Shown here: positions 46,449-54,707 of the stretch, in pieces | Numbering within the stretch: position 1 is the first letter of the stretch | Layout: every line of letters begins with the position of its first letter | From: Luteimonas deserti | GTDB lineage: Bacteria > Pseudomonadota > Gammaproteobacteria > Xanthomonadales > Xanthomonadaceae | Assembly (NCBI RefSeq): GCF_013425765.1 | Contig: NZ_JACCJZ010000013.1 | Span: 62,001 to 126,000, forward strand | Direction: 5' to 3' | Length of the DNA stretch: 64,000 nt | The notes under the pieces: model-generated | What the model was told of the DNA's origin: nothing | The model's database searches: none | Seen by the model: the letters and a program-made list of their open reading frames with translations, nothing else | Program-made: the position numbers and the translations under genes

Positions 46449-47551
46449 CCCATGTGCATGAACCAGATCGCGGCGAACGCGTCCACCACGATCACCAGCG
46501 AGATCGACTGCACTACGCTCGAGGTGGTGCGCTCGCCCAGCGACTGGGCGGTGCCCTTGACCTGAAGTCCTTCGAGACAGCCGATCAGCGCGATGATCAT
46601 CGCGAACAACGGCGCCTTCGACATGCCCACCAGAAAGTGGCGCAGTTCCATCTGCTCGTGCATGCGCGACATGTAGGCCTGCGGCGGGATGTCGAGACTG
46701 AAGGCGCCGACCGTCAGTCCGCCGACCAGGCCCGACACCATCGCGATGAAGGTGAGCAAGGGCAGCATCACCATGAGCGCGAGCACCCGCGGGATCACCA
46801 GCAGATCCACCGGGTCGAGGCCGAGCGTGCGGATGGCGTCCACCTCCTCGCGGCCCACCATCGCGCCGATCTGCGCGGTGAACGCGCTCGCCGTGCGTCC
46901 GGCGAGCAGGATCGCGGTGAGCAGCACGCCGAACTCGCGCAGGAACGCGATCGACACCAGTTCGACGACGAAGATCGTCGCTCCGAAATCGGCGAGCACG
47001 CTGGCGCCGAGAAACGCGATCACCGCGCCCACCATGAACGACAGCAGGGCCACGAGAGGTACGGCGTCCAGGCCGACCTGCTCCATGTGGTGCACGGTCG
47101 AGACCACACGCAGCCGTCGCGGTGCCAGCGCCAGGCGCGCCAGCTTGGTCAGCGTCTCGCCCATGAAGCTCACCAGCGCGACGATTTCGCGACCGTTGTC
47201 GTGCATCGTGTAGCCGAGCCGGGCGAGCGCGGCGGCCACGCCGAAATCACGCTTGGGCCTGGGCCGGTCGTCGTTGACGTCGTCGATCGCCTCGACCAGC
47301 GCATGGTGGTCGCGCCGGAACTCGAAGCCGCCGAAATCCAGACCCTGCTTGTCGGCATACCGCACGAGCTGCAGCACGCCCAGCGAATCCAGCCGGTCCA
47401 CGCCGCTGGCATCGACCTCGCGCACGGCCCCGTCGATGCCGCGCAGCACGGCGTCGATGTCGCTCGCGTGTTCCAGCGTCCAGTGACCGTGCAGCCGCAG
47501 CACGCCGTCTTCGGCGTCGGCGCTGGGCTGTGCATGGGCAGGGACGGTCAT
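46442..47551 (-). CDS. MlaE-like permease with N-terminal STAS domain
   Basis: A 369-residue protein from the ATG at 47551. Residues about 10-100 form a STAS domain (VLRLHGHWTLEHASDID, VDASGVDRLDSLGVLQLV), the role played by the separate MlaB in E. coli. The rest is the MlaE permease: EQVGLDAVPLVALLSFMVG, GRTASAFTAQIGAM and EVDAIRTLGLDP. It belongs to the four-gene operon permease-ATPase-MCE-lipoprotein that moves lipids across the envelope. The domain fusion means no separate mlaB is needed. Confidence 0.93.
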   Translation of the reverse strand: MTVPAHAQPSADAEDGVLRLHGHWTLEHASDIDAVLRGIDGAVREVDASGVDRLDSLGVLQLVRYADKQGLDFGGFEFRRDHHALVEAIDDVNDDRPRPKRDFGVAAALARLGYTMHDNGREIVALVSFMGETLTKLARLALAPRRLRVVSTVHHMEQVGLDAVPLVALLSFMVGAVIAFLGASVLADFGATIFVVELVSIAFLREFGVLLTAILLAGRTASAFTAQIGAMVGREEVDAIRTLGLDPVDLLVIPRVLALMVMLPLLTFIAMVSGLVGGLTVGAFSLDIPPQAYMSRMHEQMELRHFLVGMSKAPLFAMIIALIGCLEGLQVKGTAQSLGERTTSSVVQSISLVIVVDAFAAIWFMHMGW

Positions 47552-47670
47552 GCGGTGACGGGTCCGGTGAGTGCGGTGAACCGGGCGAGGATACCGAAAT
47601 CCCGCGTGAGTCCATGCATCACGCCGGTCGCGGCTACCGGGCGGACCGGGTGGCATGCGATCCTGTCGCG

Positions 47671-48924
47671 ATGACGCGTCCCACGTCCTTCTCGTCCACC
47701 AATTACGCCGTGCGCATCGCCTTCGTGGTCGAGCTGGCCGAGCATCTGCACGCCTACGGCACCACCGCGCAGCGTCTCGAGGGCGCCGTGGTCGCGGTGA
47801 CCCAGCGCCTCGGACTGGATTGCGAACCCTGGGTCAACCCCACCGGCATGATCCTCGCCTTCAGCGACCCGCTGCGGCCGCCGGGCGACAGCGACACGAC
47901 ACGCGTGATCCGGATGCCGCCCGGCGATGTCGACCTCTACAAACTCTGCGAGACCGACCGCATCGCCGAGCAGGTGATGTCCGGCGACATGGACATCGCC
48001 GAGGGCCACGCGGCACTGCGCGCGCTCGACGCTCGCCAGCCGGGCGCGGTGGGCAAGGTGCTGCAGGTCCTCGGCTTCGCACTCGTGGCCGTGGCGGTCG
48101 CGGGCCTGTGGCGGCTGCCCTGGGCGGATATCGCGACGGCGGGCACCATCGGCCTTCTGATCGGCCTGCTCGACCTGGTCACCCGGGACGGAAGCCGTCT
48201 CAAGGAGGCCGGCGAAGCCGTGGCCGGCATGCTGGCGGGCTCCGTGGCGATTCTGGTCTCGGCCTTCGTCGTGCCCCTGAACCTCAATACGGTGATCATC
48301 GCCTCGCTGATCGTGATGCTGCCGGGTATGGCGCTGACGAATGCGATGAACGAGCTGACCAGCCAGCACCTGATGTCGGGTACCGCACGTTTCGCCGGTG
48401 CGGTCACCACCGTGCTGAAACTCACGATCGGCACGATCATCGCGCTCGCGCTGGCGAACATCTTCGGCATCTCGCCCAACGTGCGCGCACTGCGGCCGCA
48501 GCCCGAATGGGTGGAGTGGGGCGCACTCGTGGTGGGCTCGGCGGCGTTCGCGATCCTGTTCCGGGCCGCGCGGCGCGACGTGGTGCTGGTGATGGCGGCC
48601 GCCGCCTCGGGCTATCTGATTTCGCGCTGGGTGGGCGCGGCACTCGGCGCGAACGTCGGCCTGTTCGCGGCCGCCCTGATCGTCACCGCGGCCGGCAACG
48701 GCTACGCGCGCTGGGCCAATCGTCCCGGTGCCCTGGTGCGCGTGCCGGGCATCATCATGCTGGTCCCGGGCAGCAACAGCCTGCGCGGGCTGATGACCCT
48801 GGTCCAGCAGCAGAACGTGGCCGCCGGACAGGAGGCCGCCCTGCTGGTGATGAACATCGTGCTGGCGCTCATCGCGGGCTTGCTGTTCGGCAACCTGTTG
48901 TTGCCCACACGCAAGAATCTCTGA
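47671..48924 (+). CDS. thrE: ThrE-family threonine/serine exporter
   Basis: A 417-residue polytopic protein from the ATG at 47671. The N-terminal soluble domain has EHLHAYGTTAQRLE and PWVNPTGMILAFSD, typical of the ThrE hydrolase-like domain, followed by about ten membrane segments. The C-terminal RVPGIIMLVPGSNSLRGL motif belongs to the second ThrE domain, so both halves are in one chain. By family it exports threonine and serine, but substrate specificity is not shown here. Confidence 0.85.
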   Translation: MTRPTSFSSTNYAVRIAFVVELAEHLHAYGTTAQRLEGAVVAVTQRLGLDCEPWVNPTGMILAFSDPLRPPGDSDTTRVIRMPPGDVDLYKLCETDRIAEQVMSGDMDIAEGHAALRALDARQPGAVGKVLQVLGFALVAVAVAGLWRLPWADIATAGTIGLLIGLLDLVTRDGSRLKEAGEAVAGMLAGSVAILVSAFVVPLNLNTVIIASLIVMLPGMALTNAMNELTSQHLMSGTARFAGAVTTVLKLTIGTIIALALANIFGISPNVRALRPQPEWVEWGALVVGSAAFAILFRAARRDVVLVMAAAASGYLISRWVGAALGANVGLFAAALIVTAAGNGYARWANRPGALVRVPGIIMLVPGSNSLRGLMTLVQQQNVAAGQEAALLVMNIVLALIAGLLFGNLLLPTRKNL

Positions 48925-48960
48925 CGGCACGGGCGCCGTCGCGCGCTCGGAGGACAAACG

Positions 48961-48987
48961 AAAAAGGCGCCGCTCGGGCGCCTTTTT
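48961..48987. terminator. Bidirectional intrinsic terminator
   Basis: AAAAAGGCGCC (48961-48971), loop GCTCG, GGCGCCTTTTT (48977-48987). The A-run and T-run make it work in both directions. It sits between the convergent thrE and H-NS-family genes. Confidence 0.93.
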
Positions 48988-49007
48988 CAGCAAGCGGGGG
49001 CGCCCGA

Positions 49008-49382
49008 TCACTTGATCAGGAATTCCTCGATCTTCTTGCCCTTCTTGATCTGCGCGGCCAGCCACAGCGGCTGCTTGCCGCGGCCGGTCCAGGTTTCGGC
49101 CTTGTTGGCCGGGTTGCGGTACTTGGGCGGCACCTTGCCCAGCTTGCGCCCCTTGGTCGAGCTCGTCCGCCCCGCGCTCTTGGCGGCACGCGGCGCGGCG
49201 TTCGCGCCTGCGGCGCCGAACAGTTCGGCAACGCTGTAGCCCTCGGCAGCGGCCAGCTCGGTGAGCTTCTTGCGCACCGATGTGATCGGCTTGCGCTTCT
49301 TGAGCGTGGTCTTGCGCTCCTTGGCCTGGGCAATCAGCGCATCGAGCTGTTGCGGGGAAAACGCATTGAGATCAAACGCCAT
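49008..49382 (-). CDS. H-NS-family nucleoid-associated DNA-binding protein
   Basis: A 124-residue basic protein. The N-terminal region (about 1-50) is a dimerising helix pair with many Lys/Arg. The C-terminal domain has the H-NS DNA-binding motif YRNPANKAETWTGRGKQPLW, with the key TWTGRGKQP loop. Xanthomonads carry several such proteins, which silence AT-rich DNA. It has its own terminator and an AT-richer upstream region (49383-49480), but I cannot fix its promoter. Confidence 0.93.
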   Translation of the reverse strand: MAFDLNAFSPQQLDALIAQAKERKTTLKKRKPITSVRKKLTELAAAEGYSVAELFGAAGANAAPRAAKSAGRTSSTKGRKLGKVPPKYRNPANKAETWTGRGKQPLWLAAQIKKGKKIEEFLIK

Positions 49383-49478
49383 TCTGTCGACTCCGGAAGG
49401 TTAATCGGGGAAATACCGGTCCATGGCATTGCCGGCATCATAATCGCGAAAATCCCGTTCCACAAATCGGCAGTATTT

Positions 49479-49552
49479 CTCGCCGCCGGCGATCCGGCGG
49501 CGAGGCGAGAGTTTTCATGCCGGGCCCCGCCGCGCGCGTCGCGCGCGGCGGG
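49479..49552 (-). terminator. Two tandem GC-rich hairpins after proS
   Basis: The first hairpin after proS on the minus strand pairs 49526-49537 (CCCGCCGCGCGC) with 49541-49552, a 12-bp stem with loop of three. A second one pairs CTCGCCGCCGG (49479-49489) with CCGGCGGCGAG (49494-49504). Neither has a full T-run. They lie directly after the proS stop and upstream of the H-NS-family gene. Confidence 0.55.
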
Positions 49553-51247
49553 TCAGGGTGCGAGACGCTGGAACAGCGTTTCCCGGTCGAGATTTTCCGA
49601 CTCTCCCGCACGCCGCGCACGGTATTCGTAGGTGCCGGCGGCCAGGCCGCGGGCCGAAACCACCACGCGATGGGGAATCCCGATCAGTTCGATGTCCGCG
49701 AACATCGACCCGGGGCGCAGGCCGCGATCGTCGAGCACGCTCTCGATGCCGGCGCTCTGCAGTGCGCGATAGAGCGTTTCGGCCGCCTCGACGACATGGG
49801 TCTCGTTCTTCGGATTGATCACGCAGACCGCGACCTGCCAGGGGGCCATCGCCGCAGGCCAGACGATGCCGGCCTCGTCGTGGTTCTGCTCGATGGCCGC
49901 CGCCACGATGCGCGACACGCCCACGCCGTAACAGCCCATGAAGGGCACCGTGGCGGTGCCGCTGGCGTCGAGCACGCGAAACCCCATCGCTTCGGCGTAT
50001 TTGCGGCCGAGCTGGAAAATGTGTCCGACCTCGATTCCGCGCACGAGCTTCAGTTCGCCCCCGTCTTCGGCGCGGTCCCCCGCCACCACGTCGCGGATGT
50101 CGGCCACCACGTCCGGTTCCGGCAGGTCGCGGCCCCAGTTGACTCCGGCCAGATGCGCGCCCACGGCGTTGGCACCGAAGACGATGTCGGCCATCGCGGC
50201 GACCTCGCGATCGGCGACCACGCGGAGCGCACGTCGTGGCGCCACCGGGCCGAGAAACCCGGGCTCGCTGCCCAGATAATCGGCGATCTCGGCTTCGGTC
50301 GCGAGACGGTAGTCCGCAAGCCCGTCGACCTTGGCGAGCTTGATCGGGTTGATCGCGTGGTCGCCGCGCACCAGCGCGAGGACGAAGACGTCGCCCGCCA
50401 TCAGCGCGACCGACTTCGCCGTGCGTGCGAGCGGAATGTCGAGCAATGCCGCGACCGCCTCGCAGGTTTTCTGCGTCGGCGTGTCCACGCGGCGCATCGG
50501 CTCGCTGGCCGCCGGGCGCGGGGCGGGCGCGGCCGCGCGCGCGGTTTCCACGTTCGCCGCATAGTCCGATGCGGTGGAGAACGCGATCGCGTCTTCGCCC
50601 GACTCGGCCAATACGTGGAACTCCTGCGACGCGTCGCCGCCGATCGCGCCCGAATCCGCCTGCACCGCGCGGAAATCCAGGCCGAGGCGGCTGAAGATGC
50701 GCGTGTACGCCGCATGCATCGCCTGGTACGAGGCCGCCATTCCCGCTTCGTCGATGTCGAAGGAGTACGCATCCTTCATCAGAAACTCGCGCGAGCGCAT
50801 CACGCCGAAGCGTGGGCGGATCTCGTCGCGGAACTTGGTCTGGATCTGGTAGAAATTCACCGGCAGCTGCTTGTAGCTCGCGAGTTCGGCGCGCGCGAAG
50901 TCGGTGATCACCTCCTCGTGCGTCGGGCCGTAGCAATACCAGGCGTCCTTGCGGTCCTTGATCTTCAAGAGCTGGCCGCCGAACTTTTCCCAGCGCCCGG
51001 TTTCCTCCCACAACTCGCGCGGCTGCACCGAGGGCATCGACAGTTCACAGGCGCCGGCGGCGTCCATCTCCTCGCGGACCACGTGCTCGACCTTGCGCAG
51101 CACCCGCAGGCCCAGGGGCGACCACGTGTAGATGCCGGCGGCGAGCTTGCGCAGCATGCCGGCCTTGAGCATCAGCTTGTGGCTGACGACTTCGGCATCG
51201 GCGGGCGTTTCCTTTTCGGTGCGGAGATGAAACTGCGACAGGCGCAT
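49553..51247 (-). CDS. proS: Prolyl-tRNA synthetase, bacterial type
   Basis: A 564-residue class II synthetase from the ATG at 51247. The N-terminus ([20 protein letters not shown]) is the standard bacterial start. Motif 2 ([19 protein letters not shown]) and motif 3 ([17 protein letters not shown]) are intact, and the editing insertion (about residues 230-400, with [14 protein letters not shown]) is present. It charges tRNA-Pro and clears mischarged alanine. The frame continues upstream over 140 codons of noise. Confidence 0.97.
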   Translation of the reverse strand: MRLSQFHLRTEKETPADAEVVSHKLMLKAGMLRKLAAGIYTWSPLGLRVLRKVEHVVREEMDAAGACELSMPSVQPRELWEETGRWEKFGGQLLKIKDRKDAWYCYGPTHEEVITDFARAELASYKQLPVNFYQIQTKFRDEIRPRFGVMRSREFLMKDAYSFDIDEAGMAASYQAMHAAYTRIFSRLGLDFRAVQADSGAIGGDASQEFHVLAESGEDAIAFSTASDYAANVETARAAAPAPRPAASEPMRRVDTPTQKTCEAVAALLDIPLARTAKSVALMAGDVFVLALVRGDHAINPIKLAKVDGLADYRLATEAEIADYLGSEPGFLGPVAPRRALRVVADREVAAMADIVFGANAVGAHLAGVNWGRDLPEPDVVADIRDVVAGDRAEDGGELKLVRGIEVGHIFQLGRKYAEAMGFRVLDASGTATVPFMGCYGVGVSRIVAAAIEQNHDEAGIVWPAAMAPWQVAVCVINPKNETHVVEAAETLYRALQSAGIESVLDDRGLRPGSMFADIELIGIPHRVVVSARGLAAGTYEYRARRAGESENLDRETLFQRLAP

Positions 51248-51717
51248 CGGCGGAGTCTGGCTCGGAGTGGGCCGGGCATTGTGCCACGCGGTCCGCCGGG
51301 CCCTGGCGGTCGATCCGGGCGCTCGCGTCGGTCGCGGTGCGCACGCCGAGACCTGCAATGGCCGGACGCGATACGAGGCGAACGCGGGACAGGACACACA
51401 CGCATGCGCGGCGCGCGGACACTCCGCCCGGGAACGGGCCACGCTATCCGGGGCGGACCGATCGTGTTGCGTCACGACGCGATCCGCGGACGGCGTCGGC
51501 ACCCTTTCAGCGTCGGCGAGTCGCGGCGGTCTCCCATCGGCCCGGCCCGGGCACCACGACGTCGACGGCCTCCCGTCCGCATCGACCGGATCGCCATCGC
51601 GCGTCGCTGACAGGCGCGCCCTGACCGGTCGATCGAATCGGGAGCCGGTCGCATGCCGCAGCGAGCCGCATGGCGGCATGGCGGACAGGGGCGGCAGCGC
51701 GCCCCCCCCCCTTGGAT
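51248..51717. other. Intergenic region upstream of proS; no gene seen
   Basis: The frames here are arginine/proline/serine-rich noise with no ribosome sites. The region must contain the proS promoter unless proS is read from the DUF4124 gene upstream. A run of ten C lies at 51702-51711, just past the DUF4124 stop; such a tract is prone to slippage and to sequencing error. Confidence 0.5.
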
Positions 51718-52122
51718 TCAGCGGCAGTAGGCGCGGGCGGCTGCGCGGGCGAGTTCGAGCTGGGACGTCCGCGCTGCCGCGTCGAGCTCACGCGCCGTGC
51801 CGTCCGCGCCCACCTGCTGCACGGGTCCCTGGCCTTCCAGCGCGGCGATGTTCGCGCGCGCCAGTTCGCAGTGGTTCGGCTCCTGGGCACCCGTCGCCGG
51901 CGCCGCGGTCGTCGCGGCGGGCGTGGCCGCGGCGGCGGTGGGGGTCGGCACCGCGGTGCGCCCCGTCAGGTCGCGGACCTCGAAACGCGTCCCGCTCGGA
52001 GGTGGGGTCTGCGAATAGTGGGTCACGCCGTTGGCGTCCCGCCAGCTGTAGACCTCGCCGGCGACGAGGGGGGCGGACGCGACCGCCAGCAACGCGAGGA
52101 GGGCGACTTCGATGCGGCGCAT
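51718..52122 (-). CDS. DUF4124-domain envelope protein
   Basis: A 134-residue protein from the ATG at 52122. A Sec signal ([20 protein letters not shown]) precedes [19 protein letters not shown], the DUF4124 core with its Trp-x-Asp-x2-Gly pattern. An alanine/threonine/proline linker (about 58-80) and a short helical tail with two cysteines follow. Function is unknown; the domain is common in proteobacterial periplasmic proteins. Divergent from pssA. Confidence 0.85.
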   Translation of the reverse strand: MRRIEVALLALLAVASAPLVAGEVYSWRDANGVTHYSQTPPPSGTRFEVRDLTGRTAVPTPTAAAATPAATTAAPATGAQEPNHCELARANIAALEGQGPVQQVGADGTARELDAAARTSQLELARAAARAYCR

Positions 52123-52225
52123 GGCAGGTCCGGACGGGGTGGGGGATGGCGCGGATTGCAGCACTCCGGCGGCAAGCGCGCAACTGCGCTGCCCCGCCCC
52201 GGTCCGCGGCGCTACACTCGTGACC

Positions 52226-52999
52226 ATGAGCGAACCCGATTCCCTGCCGCGCCGTGGGCGCGGCATCTACCTGTTGCCCAACCTGTTCACGACCGCAGGC
52301 CTGTTCGCGGGGTTCTTCGCGATCATCGCCGCCTCGCAGGGCCGTTTCGCCGCGGCCTGCATCGCGATCTTCGTGGCCGGCATTCTCGACGGCATCGATG
52401 GTCGGGTGGCACGCCTGACCAATACCCAGAGCGAGTTCGGCGTGCAGTACGACTCGCTCGCCGACCTGGTGAGCTTCGGCATGGCCCCGGCGCTGGTGAT
52501 GTACCACTGGTCGCTGCTGGCGATGCGGCTCGACGGTCCCACGCTCGGCAAGATCGGCTGGCTCGGTGCGTTCCTGTACGCGGCCTGCGCCGCGCTGCGC
52601 CTGGCACGGTTCAACAGTCAGGTGGCCACGGTGGACAAGCGGTACTTCGTCGGCCTGGCCAGTCCCGCGGCCGCCGGCGTCATGGCCAGTTTCGTGTGGA
52701 CCTGCCACGAGCTGCGCCTGGTGGGCGAGGACCTGCGCTATGCCGCGCTCGCGGTGACGATCGTCTGCGGCCTGCTGATGGTCAGTCGCGTCCGCTACAC
52801 GAGCTTCAAGGGCAGCGGCAGCGGGCCCAAGGCGGATCGCGTGCCGTTCGTCACCCTGGTGATCGCGGTCGGCGTGCTGATCGCGCTGTGGATCGATCCG
52901 CCCAAGACGCTGCTGGCCGCGTCGGTGGCCTACGCATTGTCCGGACCCGTGCTGTGGCTGATGCGCCGCCGCGGGGGCGTCGGCGAGGCCGCGCCGTGA
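52226..52999 (+). CDS. pssA: CDP-diacylglycerol-serine O-phosphatidyltransferase
   Basis: A 257-residue inner-membrane enzyme with about seven hydrophobic segments. The CDP-alcohol phosphotransferase signature is complete: DGIDGRVARLTNTQSEFG followed by QYDSLAD, giving the DG-x2-AR-x8-G-x3-D-x3-D pattern. PNLFTTAGLFAGFFAII at the start is typical. It makes phosphatidylserine for phosphatidylethanolamine synthesis. The TGA overlaps the GTG of the next small gene. Confidence 0.94.
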   Translation: MSEPDSLPRRGRGIYLLPNLFTTAGLFAGFFAIIAASQGRFAAACIAIFVAGILDGIDGRVARLTNTQSEFGVQYDSLADLVSFGMAPALVMYHWSLLAMRLDGPTLGKIGWLGAFLYAACAALRLARFNSQVATVDKRYFVGLASPAAAGVMASFVWTCHELRLVGEDLRYAALAVTIVCGLLMVSRVRYTSFKGSGSGPKADRVPFVTLVIAVGVLIALWIDPPKTLLAASVAYALSGPVLWLMRRRGGVGEAAP

Positions 53000-53244
53000 G
53001 CTGGGATCCCGTACAGATCGCCGCGCTCGATGCGCTCGGGCACGTGCGCTACCGCGTGCACATGCCGGGGCAGACCCTGCCCGAGGATGCGCTGCTCGAC
53101 GCGCTGTTGCGGGCCTCCGGTCGGGGACGCGACGACGCCGATGCGTTCGCGCTCTATCGCAGCTTCGGCGCGCTGGATGCCCTGCGCCGTGCGGATGCCA
53201 AGCGCGCACTGTGGCCGCGCCTGCGCGGGCTGCGCCCGCGGTGA
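52996..53244 (+). CDS. Small protein in the holD position, possible DNA polymerase III psi-like subunit
   Basis: An 82-residue protein with a GTG start that overlaps the pssA stop (GTGA); its own stop overlaps a GTG before rimI in the same way, so three genes are coupled. In E. coli holD (psi) lies just upstream of rimI. The N-terminal region ALDALGHVRYRVHMPGQTL resembles, by eye, the psi segment with LG-aromatic-R-PG spacing that binds chi. The protein is shorter than E. coli psi (137 residues), and the rest shows only helical, arginine-rich sequence. The assignment is inference from position and a weak match; the coding call itself is more secure. Confidence 0.6.
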   Translation: MSWDPVQIAALDALGHVRYRVHMPGQTLPEDALLDALLRASGRGRDDADAFALYRSFGALDALRRADAKRALWPRLRGLRPR

Positions 53245-53246
53245 GC

Positions 53247-53735
53247 ATGGCCACGCGCGCCTACCGGTCCGGCATGGAAACGGCCGCGGTCGCGTTGCGA
53301 CCGATGCGCACCCAGGACCTCGACGCGGTGATGGCGATCGAGCGGCGGGCCTATCCGTTTCCGTGGACGCGCGGCATCTTCGACGACTGCCTGCGCGCGG
53401 GCTATCCGGCGTGGGTCCTGCTGGGCGGTGATGGGCTCGTCGGCTACGGCGTGCTGAGCATCGCCGCGGGCGAGGCCCACGTGCTCAATGTCTGCGTGGA
53501 TCCCGGCATGCAGAGCCGTGGCCTCGGACGGAAGCTGTTCCGTGCCCTGATCGACGATGCCACGCGGCTCGGCGCGGCGCGCGTGTTCCTCGAGGTCCGG
53601 CCGTCGAATCCGGCCGCGATCGCGCTGTACCACGACGAAGGCTTCAACGAGATCGGCCGGCGTCCGCGCTACTACCCGGCCCATGACGGGCGCGAGGACG
53701 CGATCGTCATGGCCCGCGAACTGGCGTTCGGCTGA
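53247..53735 (+). CDS. rimI: Ribosomal-protein-S18-alanine N-acetyltransferase
   Basis: A 162-residue GNAT enzyme from the ATG at 53247; GTG at 53241 and ATG at 53274 are alternatives. It contains IERRAYPFPWTRGIFDDCL near the start, the acetyl-CoA loop VDPGMQSRGLGRKLF and RPSNPAAIALYHDEGFNEIG with the YYP motif of RimI near the C-terminus. It acetylates the N-terminal alanine of S18. Downstream of the putative psi gene, as in E. coli. Confidence 0.92.
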   Translation: MATRAYRSGMETAAVALRPMRTQDLDAVMAIERRAYPFPWTRGIFDDCLRAGYPAWVLLGGDGLVGYGVLSIAAGEAHVLNVCVDPGMQSRGLGRKLFRALIDDATRLGAARVFLEVRPSNPAAIALYHDEGFNEIGRRPRYYPAHDGREDAIVMARELAFG

Positions 53736-53797
53736 GCGGGGACCGCGCCGGCCCTGCGCGCGACACCGCCCGCACCCCCCCATCGACGGACGACCGG

Positions 53798-54574
53798 ATG
53801 AGCGACTCCCGCAGTGACACCGACAAGCGCATCGCGTTGCTGATCGACGCCGACAACGCGCCGGCGGCCAAGATCGACGTGATCCTGGCCGAGATCGCGC
53901 GCCACGGCGTGGCCAACGTGCGCCGGGCCTACGGCAACTGGAAGAGCCAGCACCTCTCGGGCTGGGAGAAGGTGCTGCACGAGTACGCGATCCGCCCGAT
54001 CCAGCAGTTCGCCTACAGCACCGGCAAGAACGCGTCCGACATGGCGATGGTCATCGACGCGATGGACCTGATGTACGCACGCAACCTCGACGGGTTCGCG
54101 ATCGTGTCCAGCGATGCCGATTTCACTCCGCTGGTGATGCGCTTGCGCAACGACGGCTACGGGGTCTACGGCTTCGGCCAGGAGAAGACGCCGGCGCCGT
54201 TCGTCAAGGCGTGCTCGACGTTCCTGTACCTCGAGAAGCTGCGCGCGCTCGGCGAGAGCGACTCCGGTGGCGCGGTGAAGCCCAGGACCACCGGCGAGCT
54301 CCAGGGCGACCGTGAGCTGTCGCAGCTGCTGCGCAACGCGGTGGCCGCGGAGGCCGACGACGACGGCTGGACCCATCTGGGCTCGGTCGGCACGCACGTG
54401 CGCAACCAGGGGTCGTTCGACGCCCGCAACTACGGCTATCGCAACCTCAGTGCGTTGATCGAGGCGACGGGTTTGTTCGAGGTGCGACGCGAGGGCCAGG
54501 CGGTCGAGATCCGCGAGGCGCCGGTGCCGGGGCCGACGCGGACGCGTGGACGCCGGAGTCGCCCGGGCAGCTGA
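53798..54574 (+). CDS. NYN-domain ribonuclease-like protein with OST-HTH/LOTUS domain
   Basis: A 258-residue protein. Residues about 10-150 form a NYN (PIN-like) domain with the acidic residues of the nuclease site: IALLIDADNAP, KNASDMAMVIDAMDLM and FAIVSSDADFTPLV. Residues about 165-235 look like an OST-HTH/LOTUS domain (LLRNAVAAEADDDGWTHLG, NYGYRNLSALIEATGLFEV). Such proteins are thought to process or degrade RNA, with the LOTUS part binding RNA structures. The target is unknown. The C-terminus is arginine-rich. Confidence 0.88.
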   Translation: MSDSRSDTDKRIALLIDADNAPAAKIDVILAEIARHGVANVRRAYGNWKSQHLSGWEKVLHEYAIRPIQQFAYSTGKNASDMAMVIDAMDLMYARNLDGFAIVSSDADFTPLVMRLRNDGYGVYGFGQEKTPAPFVKACSTFLYLEKLRALGESDSGGAVKPRTTGELQGDRELSQLLRNAVAAEADDDGWTHLGSVGTHVRNQGSFDARNYGYRNLSALIEATGLFEVRREGQAVEIREAPVPGPTRTRGRRSRPGS

Positions 54575-54707
54575 GCGCCGGCCGCGGCGCGGGGCGTCTG
54601 CGCAGCATGCGTCCGGTGCGCAAGCCGGGCGCCGGCGCCGACGCGCCGTGCACGGCTGCCTTTCCAGGCCGTGCGTTCGTCACAGGCCCGCAGCGCGTTC
54701 GAGGGCC

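Noticed and set aside
47655-49631. Rightward open frame of about 658 codons over thrE and the H-NS-family gene
   Set aside because: It is the +1 shadow of thrE and crosses a strong bidirectional terminator; composition is typical of out-of-frame high-GC DNA.
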